A stretch of DNA of 45,125 bases from Actinomadura kijaniata NBRC 14229 (GTDB lineage: Bacteria > Actinomycetota > Actinomycetes > Streptosporangiales > Streptosporangiaceae). Shown one piece after another: positions 1 to 8,590 of this stretch; position 1 is the first letter of the stretch; each line of letters begins with the position of its first letter. Made by a program: the position numbers and the translations under genes. The stretch spans positions 1 through 45,125 of the forward strand of contig NZ_BCQR01000096.1 in the NCBI RefSeq assembly GCF_001552175.1. Direction: 5' to 3'. The notes below the pieces were generated by a model that worked only from the letters and a program-made list of their open reading frames with translations, made no database searches and had not been told where the DNA came from.

Positions 1-1405
1 GACCGGCGGGAGCGGGCGCGCGCCGCCGCCGGGCGACCACCACCAGCAGCACGACACCCGCCACGGCGACCCCGCCGCACCCGACGACCGCCAGCCACAC
101 GGCCGCCGGCAACGGCGTCTCGTCCCTGCCCGCGCTGATGGCCGCCTGCGAGTCGCTGAGGTACTTGGCCACGTACGGGTGCTCCGGGTACAGGTTCTGG
201 ACCTGGCGGAACTTCGGCACCGCCCTCTTGTAGTGCCGCTGGAAGAACGAGTCGAGCGCCTGGTTGTAGGCGATCGAGGCCGGGGACAGCGCCGGGCGGA
301 CGTTCCTCTCGCGGAGCTTCTCCTTCACCACGCTCACCGGCAGGACCAGCTGCTGGTTCTGGGCGGCCTGCCCGTCGGCGTCGTTGAGGCCCGCGATCAG
401 GATGCCGACGACCCTGCCCTCGTCGCTGAAGACCGGGCCGCCGGAGTTGCCGCCGTAGGCCGGGGCCTGGGTCTGGAAGTAGGGCACGCCGCTCCGGGTC
501 GTGCGCTGGGCGTTGTAGGGGCCCTGGGTGAAGGTGGGCTGGAGGCGGCTGTCGAGGCTGAGCGTGCCGTTGCCGGTGACCGTTCCGGGGAAGCCGTCGA
601 TGAAGAAGGTGTCCCCGACCTGGACGTCCCTGTCGTCGCCGAGCTCCAGGGTGGGCAGGTTGGCGACGTTGCCGACCTTCAGGATCGCGACGTCCTTGCC
701 GGGGTAGCCCTCCCCGGTCGCCACGACCTCGGCGGGCAGCTCCCTGGCGGTCTTGTCGACGCCGCCGCCCGGCACGCTCCGCAGCACGCTGGTCGTCTGG
801 GACAGCCCGCGCATCCGCAGGTGCCCGGCGTTGAAGCCGGCGAACATCGCCGCGCTCATGCGGTTCAGCTCGTCGTCGGCCCGCACGCCCGCCAGCAGCG
901 CCCGGACGTTGCCGGCGTCCCGCTTGGCGAGGTCGGTCAGCGCCTGCTTGGCGAACGTCGTGGCGATCTGCTTCTCGTCGGGCTTCACGCAGTGCGCGCC
1001 GGTGACCATGTACCCGTCGGCGGTGACCCACCAGCCGGTGCAGGTCCCGGCGGTCGACGCCCGGACCGTGCGGTCGGGGCCGATCGGCCGCAGGTAGGCG
1101 TCGACGTCCTTGCCCATCCGCCCGACCAGCGCCTTGGCGATGCTGAGCTTGTCGCGCGGGATCTCCCCCTTCAGCACGTCGGTGGTGACCTCGCGGGTCA
1201 GCCGCCGGAACGCCGCGTCCCGCAGGCCGACCGACGGAACGGTCAGCTCCGCCGAGTACCGCGTCATGATCAGTTGGACCGCGGGGTGGGACCGGGCCGC
1301 CAGCCGCGTCGCCTCCGGCGCCCTCCGCTCCTCGGCCGCCGCCGTTCCCGGTAGCGCCGCCACCCCCAGCCAAGCCGCGACCAGAGCCCCCATCACTCTG
1401 CGCAT
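1..1405 (-). CDS. Membrane-anchored trypsin-like serine protease (3' end outside window)
   Basis: The minus strand reads 468 codons from ATG 1405 and runs off the window edge. A signal peptide (residues 1-24, ending TAAA-EE) is followed by a secreted protease domain of the S1/HtrA-like type. The triad is visible as His138 in TGAHCV, Asp238 in KDVAIL and Ser321 in GGNSGGPVF. Residues about 378-425 (YNQALDSFF..RAVPKFRQVQNLYPEHPYV) resemble one or two TPR-like helices. A transmembrane helix (about 433-458) and an ARRRR stop-transfer follow, so the protease is probably tethered to the outside of the membrane. It is divergent from the histidine kinase at 1566. No PDZ domain lies between the protease domain and the membrane helix. 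Substrate is unknown. An alternative start is ATG 1393, but that would shorten the basic n-region. Confidence 0.85.
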   Translation of the reverse strand, partial: MRRVMGALVAAWLGVAALPGTAAAEERRAPEATRLAARSHPAVQLIMTRYSAELTVPSVGLRDAAFRRLTREVTTDVLKGEIPRDKLSIAKALVGRMGKDVDAYLRPIGPDRTVRASTAGTCTGWWVTADGYMVTGAHCVKPDEKQIATTFAKQALTDLAKRDAGNVRALLAGVRADDELNRMSAAMFAGFNAGHLRMRGLSQTTSVLRSVPGGGVDKTARELPAEVVATGEGYPGKDVAILKVGNVANLPTLELGDDRDVQVGDTFFIDGFPGTVTGNGTLSLDSRLQPTFTQGPYNAQRTTRSGVPYFQTQAPAYGGNSGGPVFSDEGRVVGILIAGLNDADGQAAQNQQLVLPVSVVKEKLRERNVRPALSPASIAYNQALDSFFQRHYKRAVPKFRQVQNLYPEHPYVAKYLSDSQAAISAGRDETPLPAAVWLAVVGCGGVAVAGVVLLVVVARRRRAPAPAG

Positions 1406-1565
1406 GCCGTCGCACCGCCTCCCCCGGACCCCCGTCCGATGTCCTTGTGTCCGGGCCATCGTGGGCGGGTCCCCGTCCCGCTGTCCTGAGGCGGACGCCC
1501 CCGTTGGGACGGGACAGCGAGCAGGACGTTTTAGCATTCCATTACTTTTGAGCCAGGGAGTGCTG

Positions 1566-3536
1566 ATGGGCGTGCCGGAACGCGTGCGGGGGGCCGGGAG
1601 AACGGCCTTACTGCTGGTGCTGGCGGCGGTCGCGATGGTCGCCGCCTCGCTGGCGCTGCGCTCCGGGCTGCCCGGACGCCTCCGGCAGCCGCTGTGGCAC
1701 CCCGAGGCCGTGGTCGCGCTGACCTACACCCCGGCGGCGGCGCTGCTGCTGCGGCACCTGCCGCGGCTGCGGGTGGCCTGGGTCGTGATGGTCGCGGGCC
1801 TGGCCGCCGCGCTGTACATGCTCGCCCTGCACCTGGGCCCCTGGCTGCGGCTGCGCGACGCGCCGGGCGCGGGGGCGTTCGAGTGGCTGGGCCTGTGGCT
1901 GTGGGCGGTGGACTTCTACCTGCTGGTCCTGGTGCTGCCGCTGATCTTCCCCGACGGGCGGCTGGTGTCGCGGTGGTTCCGGCCGGTGCTGGCGGCGGCG
2001 TGCGCGGTGCCGCTGGTGGTGTGTGCGCACCTCACGGTGGACCCCGGCGTCCGGCGGGTCGACGGCGGCGTGGCGATCTACCCGCTGGGCGAGATCCCCT
2101 GGCCGATCAGCGTGACGATCCTGGCGACGCTGGCGGCGTGCCTGGGGTCGGTGGTGGTGCGGTTCCGGCGGGCCACGCCGGACGTGCGGCGGCAGATCGC
2201 CTGGGTGATGTACGCGGGCGTGCTGGCGATGGCGGTCAACGTCGTCGGCCAGGCCGTCCCGGTCCCCGGGGCGCTGCGCAACGTCGTCACCGCCGCCGTC
2301 CCGGTCTGCATCGTGATCGCCATCACCCGGTACCGGCTCTACGACATCGACGTCGTCATCAACCGGACCCTGGTCTACCTGGGCGTCGCCGCCGTGATCT
2401 CGGTGGTGTACCTGTCGCTGGTCGCGCTCGCCGGGGCGGTGGCGTCGATGTCGGGCCGCACCGCCGGGCTGGTCGGCGCGATCGTGGCGGGCGCGGCGTT
2501 CGCGCCGGTGCGGCGCTCCCTGCAACGCGCGGTGGACCGGGTCATGCACGGCGAACGCGACCCCTACCGGCTGGCCGACCGGCTCCAGCGGCGGCTGCAG
2601 ACCGCCTCCGACCCGGGCGCGGCGCTGGCCGGGGCGATCGGCCTGGTCGGCGAGGCGCTGCGCGCGACCGGCGTGGTCGTGGAGGTCCTGGACCGCGAGG
2701 GCCGGGTGGTGACGGTCGCGCAGGAGGGGTCCCTCGGCGACCGGCCCCGGCTGGTCCCCCTGGTGTGGCACGGCGACCCGGTGGGGCGGCTGGTGTTCTC
2801 GGTGCCCCGCTCCCCCGACGCCCGGCTCGCCGGGATCATGGCGCGCAACCTGGCCGAACTCGCCAACGCCACCCGGCTGGCCGCCGACGTCCAGCGGTCC
2901 CGCGAGCGCATCCTGCGCACCCGCGAGGAGGAGCGCCGCCGACTGCGCCGCGACCTGCACGACGGCCTCGGCCCGACCCTGGCCAGCCTGGCGATGGCGG
3001 TGGACACCGCGCGGCTGAAGCTCAGGAGCGACCCCGAGGCCGTGGACGCGCTGCTGGAGAACCTGCGCGCCACCATGGGGCGCACCATCGGCGACATCCG
3101 CGAGCTGGTGTACGGGCTGCGCCCGCCCGCGCTGGACGACCTGGGCCTGGCCGGGGCGATCGAGGCGCTGGGCGGGGTCGTCGAGGCGGGCGACGGCCCG
3201 AGCGTTCAGGTCGAGGTGGAGGGCGACCTGGAGGCGCTCCCGGCTGCGGCCGAGGTCGCCGCCTACCGGATCGTCCAGGAGGCGCTGACCAACGTCCACC
3301 GGCACGCCCGCGCCGGGTCGGCGGTGGTCCGCCTGCACCTCAACGGCGATCTGCACGTCACGGTCGGCGACGACGGCGTGGGGATGCCGCCGAGCGCGCG
3401 TTCGGGTGTCGGGATGTCGTCGATGCGCGAGCGCGCCGCCGAGCTGGGCGGCTCCTGCACGGTGGGGCCCGGTCCGGACGGCGGGACCGTGGTCCACGCC
3501 CGCCTGCCGGTGAACGGCTCGACGCACGACGGCTGA
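1566..3536 (+). CDS. Multi-pass sensor histidine kinase, NarL/LiaS-type (orphan)
   Basis: A 656-aa kinase. The ATG at 1566 is chosen because a GGGAG lies about 5 nt upstream and because the first helix then begins at residue about 13; the longer open frame upstream overlaps the divergent protease gene. The N-terminal half holds roughly eight hydrophobic helices. A cytoplasmic linker follows, then a HisKA_3 dimerisation/phosphoacceptor region (EEERRRLRRDLHDGLGPTL, His465) and a HATPase_c domain with the N box EALTNVHRHA and the G box DDGVGM. The family usually pairs with a LuxR/NarL-type response regulator, which phosphorylates in trans, but none is adjacent: both neighbours are on the opposite strand and unrelated. 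The stop codon lies inside a tandem 13-bp repeat. Confidence 0.9.
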   Translation: MGVPERVRGAGRTALLLVLAAVAMVAASLALRSGLPGRLRQPLWHPEAVVALTYTPAAALLLRHLPRLRVAWVVMVAGLAAALYMLALHLGPWLRLRDAPGAGAFEWLGLWLWAVDFYLLVLVLPLIFPDGRLVSRWFRPVLAAACAVPLVVCAHLTVDPGVRRVDGGVAIYPLGEIPWPISVTILATLAACLGSVVVRFRRATPDVRRQIAWVMYAGVLAMAVNVVGQAVPVPGALRNVVTAAVPVCIVIAITRYRLYDIDVVINRTLVYLGVAAVISVVYLSLVALAGAVASMSGRTAGLVGAIVAGAAFAPVRRSLQRAVDRVMHGERDPYRLADRLQRRLQTASDPGAALAGAIGLVGEALRATGVVVEVLDREGRVVTVAQEGSLGDRPRLVPLVWHGDPVGRLVFSVPRSPDARLAGIMARNLAELANATRLAADVQRSRERILRTREEERRRLRRDLHDGLGPTLASLAMAVDTARLKLRSDPEAVDALLENLRATMGRTIGDIRELVYGLRPPALDDLGLAGAIEALGGVVEAGDGPSVQVEVEGDLEALPAAAEVAAYRIVQEALTNVHRHARAGSAVVRLHLNGDLHVTVGDDGVGMPPSARSGVGMSSMRERAAELGGSCTVGPGPDGGTVVHARLPVNGSTHDG

Positions 3537-3595
3537 GCACGGCGGCTGAGCATGAGGGCTGAGCACGGCGGCTGAGCATGAGGGCTGAGCACGGC
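3531..3595. repeat. Five tandem 13-bp units at the kinase stop codon
   Basis: Five consecutive 13-bp units alternate between GGCTGAGCACGGC (3531, 3557, 3583) and GGCTGAGCATGAG (3544, 3570). The first unit contains the TGA stop of the histidine kinase gene. Because 13 is not a multiple of three, successive units shift frame, and each contains TGA. The pattern looks like slippage-generated duplication of a 26-bp dimer. Confidence 0.9.
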
Positions 3596-3750
3596 GGCAG
3601 AGAAGGCACACCCCTCTGGGAGGGCCAGTGACCGCCCCCCGCCAAGAAGGTCGCCACCGGCCCTCGGGCGCCGCTCGGACCGGGGCTCCCATCCCGGTTC
3701 GTGCGGGCCATTCACCAGAGGGTGTGCACGAGGAAACTATGCCCGCTCGG

Positions 3751-3796
3751 GTCCCTGGTATCAGGGACAGATGTCCCGACTCATCCGGGACATCTG
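3751..3796. terminator. Two abutting hairpins between convergent genes
   Basis: GTCCCTG/CAGGGAC (3751-3757 with 3762-3768, 4-nt loop) is followed at once by CAGATGTCCCG/CGGGACATCTG (3768-3778 with 3786-3796, 7-nt loop, perfect 11-bp stem). They lie between the 3' ends of the histidine kinase gene (+) and dapF (-), the position expected of a bidirectional terminator. No T-run follows, as is common in high-GC genomes. The rest of 3596-3750 shows only an imperfect inverted repeat, GCACACCC(C)TCTGG at 3606-3619 matched by CCAGAGGGTGTGC near 3715-3727. Confidence 0.6.
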
Positions 3797-3803
3797 GACA
3801 TGG

Positions 3804-4646
3804 TCACCCGTTCGATGCGGTGACCAGCCATTCCGGGCGCAGCTCGCCGTCGGCGACCAGCACGGCGGGACCGCACAGATGGCTGGTCTCACCGTCCAGG
3901 AGCACGGTGAGGCGGCCGCCGGGGACGTCCACGGTCCACTCGCCCCGCGACGGCTCCCCGCCCGTCTCGCCGACCGCCGCCGCCACGGCCGCCGCGACCG
4001 TTCCGGTGCCGCAGGAACGGGTCTCGCCCGAGCCGCGCTCGTAGACGCGCATCTCCAGGTGGCGGTCGCCGACCTGGCGGAAGAACTCCACGTTCACGCC
4101 CTCGGGGAACGCGGCCGGGTCGAAGCCGGGGGCGCGGGTCAGGTCCAGCGCGGCGACGGGCGCGTCGACGCGGCAGGCCAGGTGCGGGTTGCCCATGGAC
4201 ACGCGCTCGCCGGTGAACGTCTGCCCGCCGACCGACGCCTCGCCCGTTCCCAGGTGCCGCGGCGCGCCCATGTCCACGCACACGTCGCCGGTCGCGCCCA
4301 GCACGACCCGGCGCAGCCCCGCGCGGGTCGCCAGGTCCCACTCGCCGGGGGCGGCCAATCCCGCCTCCACCAGGTAGCGGGCGAAGACGCGGACGCCGTT
4401 GCCGCACATCTCGGCGACGCTGCCGTCGGCGTTGCGGTAGTCCATGAACCACTCGGCGTCCGTGTCAGCGACGCCCGGGACACCGGCGGCCTTGGTCCGC
4501 ACCACCCGCAGGACGCCGTCGGCCCCGATCCCGGCGCGCCGGTCGCACAGCCGCGCCACCATCTCCGGCGTCAGCTCCAGGCTCCCGTCCGGGTCCGGCA
4601 GGATGACGAAGTCGTTCTCGGTCCCGTGTCCCTTGGCAAAACGCAT
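3804..4646 (-). CDS. dapF: Diaminopimelate epimerase
   Basis: A 280-aa cytoplasmic enzyme that interconverts LL- and meso-diaminopimelate without a cofactor, for lysine and peptidoglycan synthesis. Both catalytic cysteines are present in their signature contexts: Cys81 in EMCGNGVRVFARY and Cys212 in GETRSCGTGT. The N-terminal FAKGHGTENDFV motif matches the family. Length is normal. It lies 67 nt downstream of miaA on the same strand, so the two are probably cotranscribed. In many actinobacteria hflX follows dapF; here the next gene is the convergent histidine kinase. Confidence 0.97.
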   Translation of the reverse strand: MRFAKGHGTENDFVILPDPDGSLELTPEMVARLCDRRAGIGADGVLRVVRTKAAGVPGVADTDAEWFMDYRNADGSVAEMCGNGVRVFARYLVEAGLAAPGEWDLATRAGLRRVVLGATGDVCVDMGAPRHLGTGEASVGGQTFTGERVSMGNPHLACRVDAPVAALDLTRAPGFDPAAFPEGVNVEFFRQVGDRHLEMRVYERGSGETRSCGTGTVAAAVAAAVGETGGEPSRGEWTVDVPGGRLTVLLDGETSHLCGPAVLVADGELRPEWLVTASNG

Positions 4647-4713
4647 GCCACCGATCGTATGGGGCTTCCGATCGTGGTGGGTGACGGCCGTGGTGGGTGA
4701 CGGCCGTGGTGGG

Positions 4714-5616
4714 CTACAGCAGGGCCAGCGCCCGCTCCACGAGGTCGGGCGCGTCGTACGGCAGCCACACCACGCGCGGGTCCCGCCGGAACCACGACTC
4801 CTGCCGCCGGGCGAACCGCCGCGTCAGGCGGATCGTCTCCTCCCTGGCCCGCTCCTCGGTCCACTCCCCCGCCAGGAACCGCAGCACCTGCGCGTACCCG
4901 AGGGCGCGCCCGGCGGTCAGCCCGTCGCGCAGGCCCCGCTTCTCCAGCTCGCGGACCTCGTCGACCAGGCCCGCCTCCCACATCCGCGCGACGCGCAGCG
5001 CGATCCGTTCGTCCAGCTCGTCGCGCGGGATCTCCAGGCCGATCTGGACGACCGAGCCGTAGCGGTAGCGGTGCTCGGGCAGCGTCGCGGTGAACGGCCG
5101 CCCGGTGATCTCGATGACCTCCAGCGCCCGCACGATCCGCCGCCCGTTGCTCGGCAGGATCGCCTCGGCGGCCCCGGGGTCCCTCTCCCGCAGCCGCCGG
5201 TGGAGCGCGCCGGGGCCGACCTCGGCGAGCTCGGCCTCCAGCCGCGCCCGCACCGCCGGGTCGGTCCCGGGGAACTCCATGTGGTCGACGGCGGCCCGCA
5301 CGTACAGCCCGGACCCGCCGACCAGGATCGGGACGTTGCCCCGCCCCCGGACCTCGGCGATCTTCTCGGCGCCGAGCCGCTGGAACTCCGCGACGCTGGC
5401 GGTCACCGTCACGTCCCAGATGTCCAGCAGGTGGTGCGGGACGCCGCGCGTCTCCGCCGGGGTGAGCTTGGCGGTGCCGATGTCCATGCCCTGGTAGAAC
5501 TGCATCGAGTCGGCGTTGATCGCCTCGCCGCCCACCCGCAGCGCCAGTTCCACCGCCAGGTCGGACTTCCCGGCGGCGGTGGGGCCGACGACCGCGATCA
5601 CGTCTGGAGAGGTCAC
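4714..5616 (-). CDS. miaA: tRNA dimethylallyltransferase
   Basis: A 300-aa enzyme that adds the dimethylallyl group to N6 of A37 in tRNAs reading U-starting codons. It supplies the substrate for MiaB. The P-loop GPTAAGKS is at residues about 9-16, followed by DSMQFYQGMDIGTAKLT and PHHLLDI, all family motifs. The GTG at 5616 is preferred (VTSPDVIAVVGPTAAGKS). A longer frame to 5754 would run antisense through the small gene at 5713 and adds no conserved sequence. No clear Shine-Dalgarno sequence is seen. It lies upstream of dapF and about 390 bp from miaB, with one oppositely oriented small gene between them. Confidence 0.93.
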   Translation of the reverse strand: MTSPDVIAVVGPTAAGKSDLAVELALRVGGEAINADSMQFYQGMDIGTAKLTPAETRGVPHHLLDIWDVTVTASVAEFQRLGAEKIAEVRGRGNVPILVGGSGLYVRAAVDHMEFPGTDPAVRARLEAELAEVGPGALHRRLRERDPGAAEAILPSNGRRIVRALEVIEITGRPFTATLPEHRYRYGSVVQIGLEIPRDELDERIALRVARMWEAGLVDEVRELEKRGLRDGLTAGRALGYAQVLRFLAGEWTEERAREETIRLTRRFARRQESWFRRDPRVVWLPYDAPDLVERALALL

Positions 5617-5712
5617 ACGCTTAATTCTGGCAACAGAACGGGTATGGATCAGACCGTGAGGGGCGTCCGCCGGAACGCGGACGCCGACCAACGGGGATTC
5701 GGGGGGATCCAC

Positions 5713-5928
5713 ATGAGCTTCGTGGACAAGGTCAAGGGGATGCTCGGCCAGCACCCCGACAAGGCGGAACAGGGCGTGGACAAGGCCGGTGACATGATCG
5801 ACAAGAGGACCGGCGGCAAGTACTCCGACAAGGTCGACATGGGGCAGGACAAGGCCCGGGACTACATCGAGGGCGCCCGTCCCGGCGACCGGCCCAGGCC
5901 CGCCGACCCGAACCAGCCGCCGCAGTAG
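5713..5928 (+). CDS. Small MT0933/Rv0909-like antitoxin-family protein
   Basis: A 71-aa, strongly charged protein: MSFVDKVKGMLGQHPDK, then a core rich in DKAGDMIDKRTGGKYSDKVD, and a Pro-rich tail. This is the pattern of the MT0933 antitoxin-like family, which is also CsbD-like in composition. The ATG at 5713 follows a G-run (GGGGGGATCC). Family members are annotated as antitoxins on the basis of the Mycobacterium Rv0909/Rv0910 pair; here no toxin partner (SRPBCC-like) is adjacent. It may equally be a stress-induced small protein. It sits alone on + between miaA and miaB, both on -. Confidence 0.75.
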   Translation: MSFVDKVKGMLGQHPDKAEQGVDKAGDMIDKRTGGKYSDKVDMGQDKARDYIEGARPGDRPRPADPNQPPQ

Positions 5929-6006
5929 CCCATCCGGCTCTGACCGGCTCGCCGCGTCGCCCGTCCGGCCGCGCCCGCGCGGCGGCGGGCGACGGTCGCG
6001 GCGGCG

Positions 6007-7530
6007 TCAGGAGGGGACCGAGCAGCCCGTCGTGGCCGGCGGGGCGGCCGGGCGGCCGATGGACGGCATCCCCAGGGAGACGCCCTTGGGCTGGGCCCGG
6101 CGGGCCTCCCAGGCGTCGCCGGCGCGGGTCCGGCGCACGCCGTGCGTCCGGTCGGCGACCAGGTGGTGCGGGGCCGCGTAGGTGACCTCGACGGTGACCA
6201 TGTCGCCGGGGCGGACCGGCTCGCCCGGGACCGCGAAGTGGACCAGGCGGTTGTCGGGGGCGCGGCCGGACAGGCGGCGGGTCGCCTCGTCCTTGCGGCC
6301 CTCGCCCTCGGCGACCAGGACCTCCAGGGTGCGGCCGAGCTGCTTCTTGTTCTCCGCCCAGGAGATCTCCTCCTGGAGGGCGATCAGCCGCTCGTAGCGC
6401 TCCTGCACGACCTCCTTGGGGATCTGCCCGTCCATGGTCGCGGCCGGGGTCCCGGGGCGCTTGGAGTACTGGAAGGTGAACGCCGACGAGAACCGCGCCT
6501 CGCGGACCACGTGCAGGGTCTGCTCGAAGTCCTCGTCGGTCTCGCCGGGGAAGCCCACGATGATGTCGGTGGTGATCGCCGCGTCCGGGATCGCCGCCCG
6601 CACCTTCTCGATGATCCCCAGGTAGCGCTCCTGCCGGTAGGAGCGGCGCATCGCCTTCAGCACCGGGTCGGAGCCGGACTGCAGCGGCATGTGCAGCGAC
6701 GGCATGACGTTGGGCGTCTCGGCCATCGCGGCGATCACGTCGTCGGTGAAGTCCTTGGGGTGCGGGGAGGTGAAGCGGACCCGCTCCAGGCCCGCGACGT
6801 TCCCGCAGGCGCGCAGCAGGCCCGCGAACGCCGACTGCCCGCCCTCCGTCATCGCCCGGACCTCCTCCGGCGCCGACGCCAGGGAGCCGAAGCCGCTGCC
6901 GTAGGCGTTGACGTTCTGGCCCAGCAGGGTGATCTCGACGACACCGTCGGCGACCAGCGCCTCGACCTCGGCCAGGATCTCGCCGGGACGGCGGTCCCTC
7001 TCCTTGCCGCGCAGCGACGGCACGATGCAGAACGTGCAGGTGTTGTTGCAGCCCACCGAGATCGACACCCAGGCCGCGTACGGCGACTCGCGGCGGGTCG
7101 GCAGCGTCGAGGGGAAGGTCACCAGGGACTCTTCGATCTCGACCTGCGCCTCCTGCCGGACGCGCGCCCGCTCCAGCAGCACCGGGAGCGACCCGATGTT
7201 GTGGGTGCCGAACACCACGTCCACCCACGGGGCCCGCCTGACGATCGTGTCGCGGTCCTTCTGCGCCAGGCAGCCGCCCACGGCGATCTGCATGCCGGGG
7301 TGGCCGTCCTTGACCGGGCGCAGGTGCCCGAGGTTGCCGTAGAGGCGGTTGTCGGCGTTCTCCCGGACGGCACAGGTGTTGAACACCACCACGTCGGGCT
7401 CCCCGCCCTCGGCGCGGACGTACCCGGCGTCCTCCAGCAGGCCCGACAGGCGCTCGGAGTCGTGGACGTTCATCTGGCACCCGTAGGTACGGATCTCGTA
7501 CGTGCGGGGGCTCTCGGTAGGCGCACTCAT
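6007..7530 (-). CDS. miaB: tRNA-2-methylthio-N6-dimethylallyladenosine synthase (radical SAM)
   Basis: A 507-aa methylthiotransferase converting i6A37 to ms2i6A37. The N-terminal UPF0004 domain carries Cys18, Cys53 and Cys87 for the auxiliary 4Fe-4S cluster. The radical-SAM cluster motif is CNNTCTFC (Cys161, 165, 168). A C-terminal TRAM region ends near VEVTYAAPHHLVADR. The ATG at 7530 (MSAPTESPRTYEIRTYGC) has a GGTGA about 5 nt upstream; TTG 7542 and GTG 7539 are alternatives. Length is normal for actinobacterial MiaB with its short C-terminal extension. Confidence 0.96.
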   Translation of the reverse strand: MSAPTESPRTYEIRTYGCQMNVHDSERLSGLLEDAGYVRAEGGEPDVVVFNTCAVRENADNRLYGNLGHLRPVKDGHPGMQIAVGGCLAQKDRDTIVRRAPWVDVVFGTHNIGSLPVLLERARVRQEAQVEIEESLVTFPSTLPTRRESPYAAWVSISVGCNNTCTFCIVPSLRGKERDRRPGEILAEVEALVADGVVEITLLGQNVNAYGSGFGSLASAPEEVRAMTEGGQSAFAGLLRACGNVAGLERVRFTSPHPKDFTDDVIAAMAETPNVMPSLHMPLQSGSDPVLKAMRRSYRQERYLGIIEKVRAAIPDAAITTDIIVGFPGETDEDFEQTLHVVREARFSSAFTFQYSKRPGTPAATMDGQIPKEVVQERYERLIALQEEISWAENKKQLGRTLEVLVAEGEGRKDEATRRLSGRAPDNRLVHFAVPGEPVRPGDMVTVEVTYAAPHHLVADRTHGVRRTRAGDAWEARRAQPKGVSLGMPSIGRPAAPPATTGCSVPS

Positions 7531-7573
7531 GACAGTCACCAAGGGTACGCGGACCGGCCGACCTCCCGTGCGA

Positions 7574-7602
7574 TGATCACCATCCGGTCACCGCCTGATC
7601 AC
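7574..7602 (+). promoter_or_regulatory. Three 11-bp-periodic direct repeats (PHO-box-like) upstream of gluA
   Basis: TGATCAC (7574-7580), CGGTCAC (7585-7591) and TGATCAC (7596-7602) recur at exactly 11-bp spacing. The central unit CGGTCACCGCC resembles the GTTCACC-type direct-repeat unit of Streptomyces PhoP boxes. GlnR boxes also use GTnAC half-units at 11-bp steps. They lie 45-72 bp upstream of the miaB start and about 145 bp upstream of gluA. A perfect 8-bp hairpin, CCCCGGCG/CGCCGGGG, follows at 7604-7622. Confidence 0.4.
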
Positions 7603-7745
7603 TCCCCGGCGACGCGCCGGGGGCAACGGTGCGGTCCGATAGTGCCAGAGCACTACCGGGCACGCCACCGACGTGGGTATTCGTGATCGGATCGGAACCG
7701 TCGGGAGCCTTTTCCGGCATCCTGGATGTCGTAAAGTCCGAGCCC

Positions 7746-8552
7746 ATGACGGACAGCGCAGGCGGGCCCGACCTCACCAAGGGCGGTGGCGGGCCCCAGG
7801 ATGACACTCCCGGTGGCGGGCCGCTCGTCGTGGTCGAGAACGTCAACAAGCACTTCGGCGACCTCCACGTTCTCCGGGACATCAACCTGACCGTGCAGCG
7901 CGGTGAGGTGGTCGTGGTGATCGGACCCTCGGGCAGCGGCAAGTCCACGCTGTGCCGGTCCATCAACCGGCTGGAGCCGATCGACAGCGGCAAGATCCTG
8001 ATCGACGGCAGGGAGCTGCCCAAGGAGGGCAAGGAACTGGCCCGGCTCCGCTCCGACGTGGGCATGGTGTTCCAGTCCTTCAACCTGTTCGCCCACAAGA
8101 CGATCCTGGAGAACGTCACGCTGGGGCCGGTCAAGGTTCGCAAGCAGGACAAGCAGGCCTCCGAGAAGCACGCCATGGAGCTGCTGGAGCGGGTCGGGAT
8201 CGCCAACCAGGCGCACAAGTACCCCGCCCAGCTGTCGGGCGGCCAGCAGCAGCGGGTGGCCATCGCGCGGTCGCTGGCGATGAAGCCGAAGGTCATGCTC
8301 TTCGACGAGCCGACCTCGGCCCTCGACCCTGAGATGATCAACGAGGTGCTCGACGTCATGACCTCCCTGGCACGGGAGGGTATGACGATGATCGTGGTCA
8401 CTCACGAGATGGGCTTCGCCCGCAAGGCTGCGCAGAAGGTGGTGTTCATGGCCGACGGGCAGATCGTCGAGTCCAACACCCCCGAGGAGTTCTTCACGAA
8501 CCCGCAGACCGAGCGCGCCCAGGACTTCCTTTCCAAGATCCTCACGCACTGA
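7746..8552 (+). CDS. gluA: Glutamate ABC transporter ATP-binding protein
   Basis: A 268-aa ATPase of the polar amino-acid uptake family that energises the GluCD permease. Visible motifs are Walker A GPSGSGKST, the Q-loop MVFQSFNLF, signature LSGGQQQR, Walker B VMLFDEP and the switch His in VVTHEM. The first 35 residues are a Gly/Asp-rich extension before LVVVENVNKHFGDLHVL, slightly longer than usual. The ATG at 7746 is chosen as the first plausible start; a possible -10 (TAAAGT, 7732-7737) lies just upstream, so the mRNA may be nearly leaderless. It is the first gene of gluABCD. Confidence 0.93.
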   Translation: MTDSAGGPDLTKGGGGPQDDTPGGGPLVVVENVNKHFGDLHVLRDINLTVQRGEVVVVIGPSGSGKSTLCRSINRLEPIDSGKILIDGRELPKEGKELARLRSDVGMVFQSFNLFAHKTILENVTLGPVKVRKQDKQASEKHAMELLERVGIANQAHKYPAQLSGGQQQRVAIARSLAMKPKVMLFDEPTSALDPEMINEVLDVMTSLAREGMTMIVVTHEMGFARKAAQKVVFMADGQIVESNTPEEFFTNPQTERAQDFLSKILTH

Positions 8553-8590
8553 GCCGCGCGGCTCCGGCATTGAAAGCAGAGGTACTACAG

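Noticed and set aside
1608..3692. 694-aa minus-strand frame opposite the histidine kinase gene
   Set aside because: Antisense shadow of a clear kinase gene; the translation is His/Arg/Gln-rich low complexity, as expected from GC-rich antisense frames.
3606..3727. Imperfect inverted repeat (GCACACCC(C)TCTGG) as mobile-element ends
   Set aside because: The interior is about 94 bp and has no transposase gene, no target duplication was recognised, and the arms have a one-base indel.
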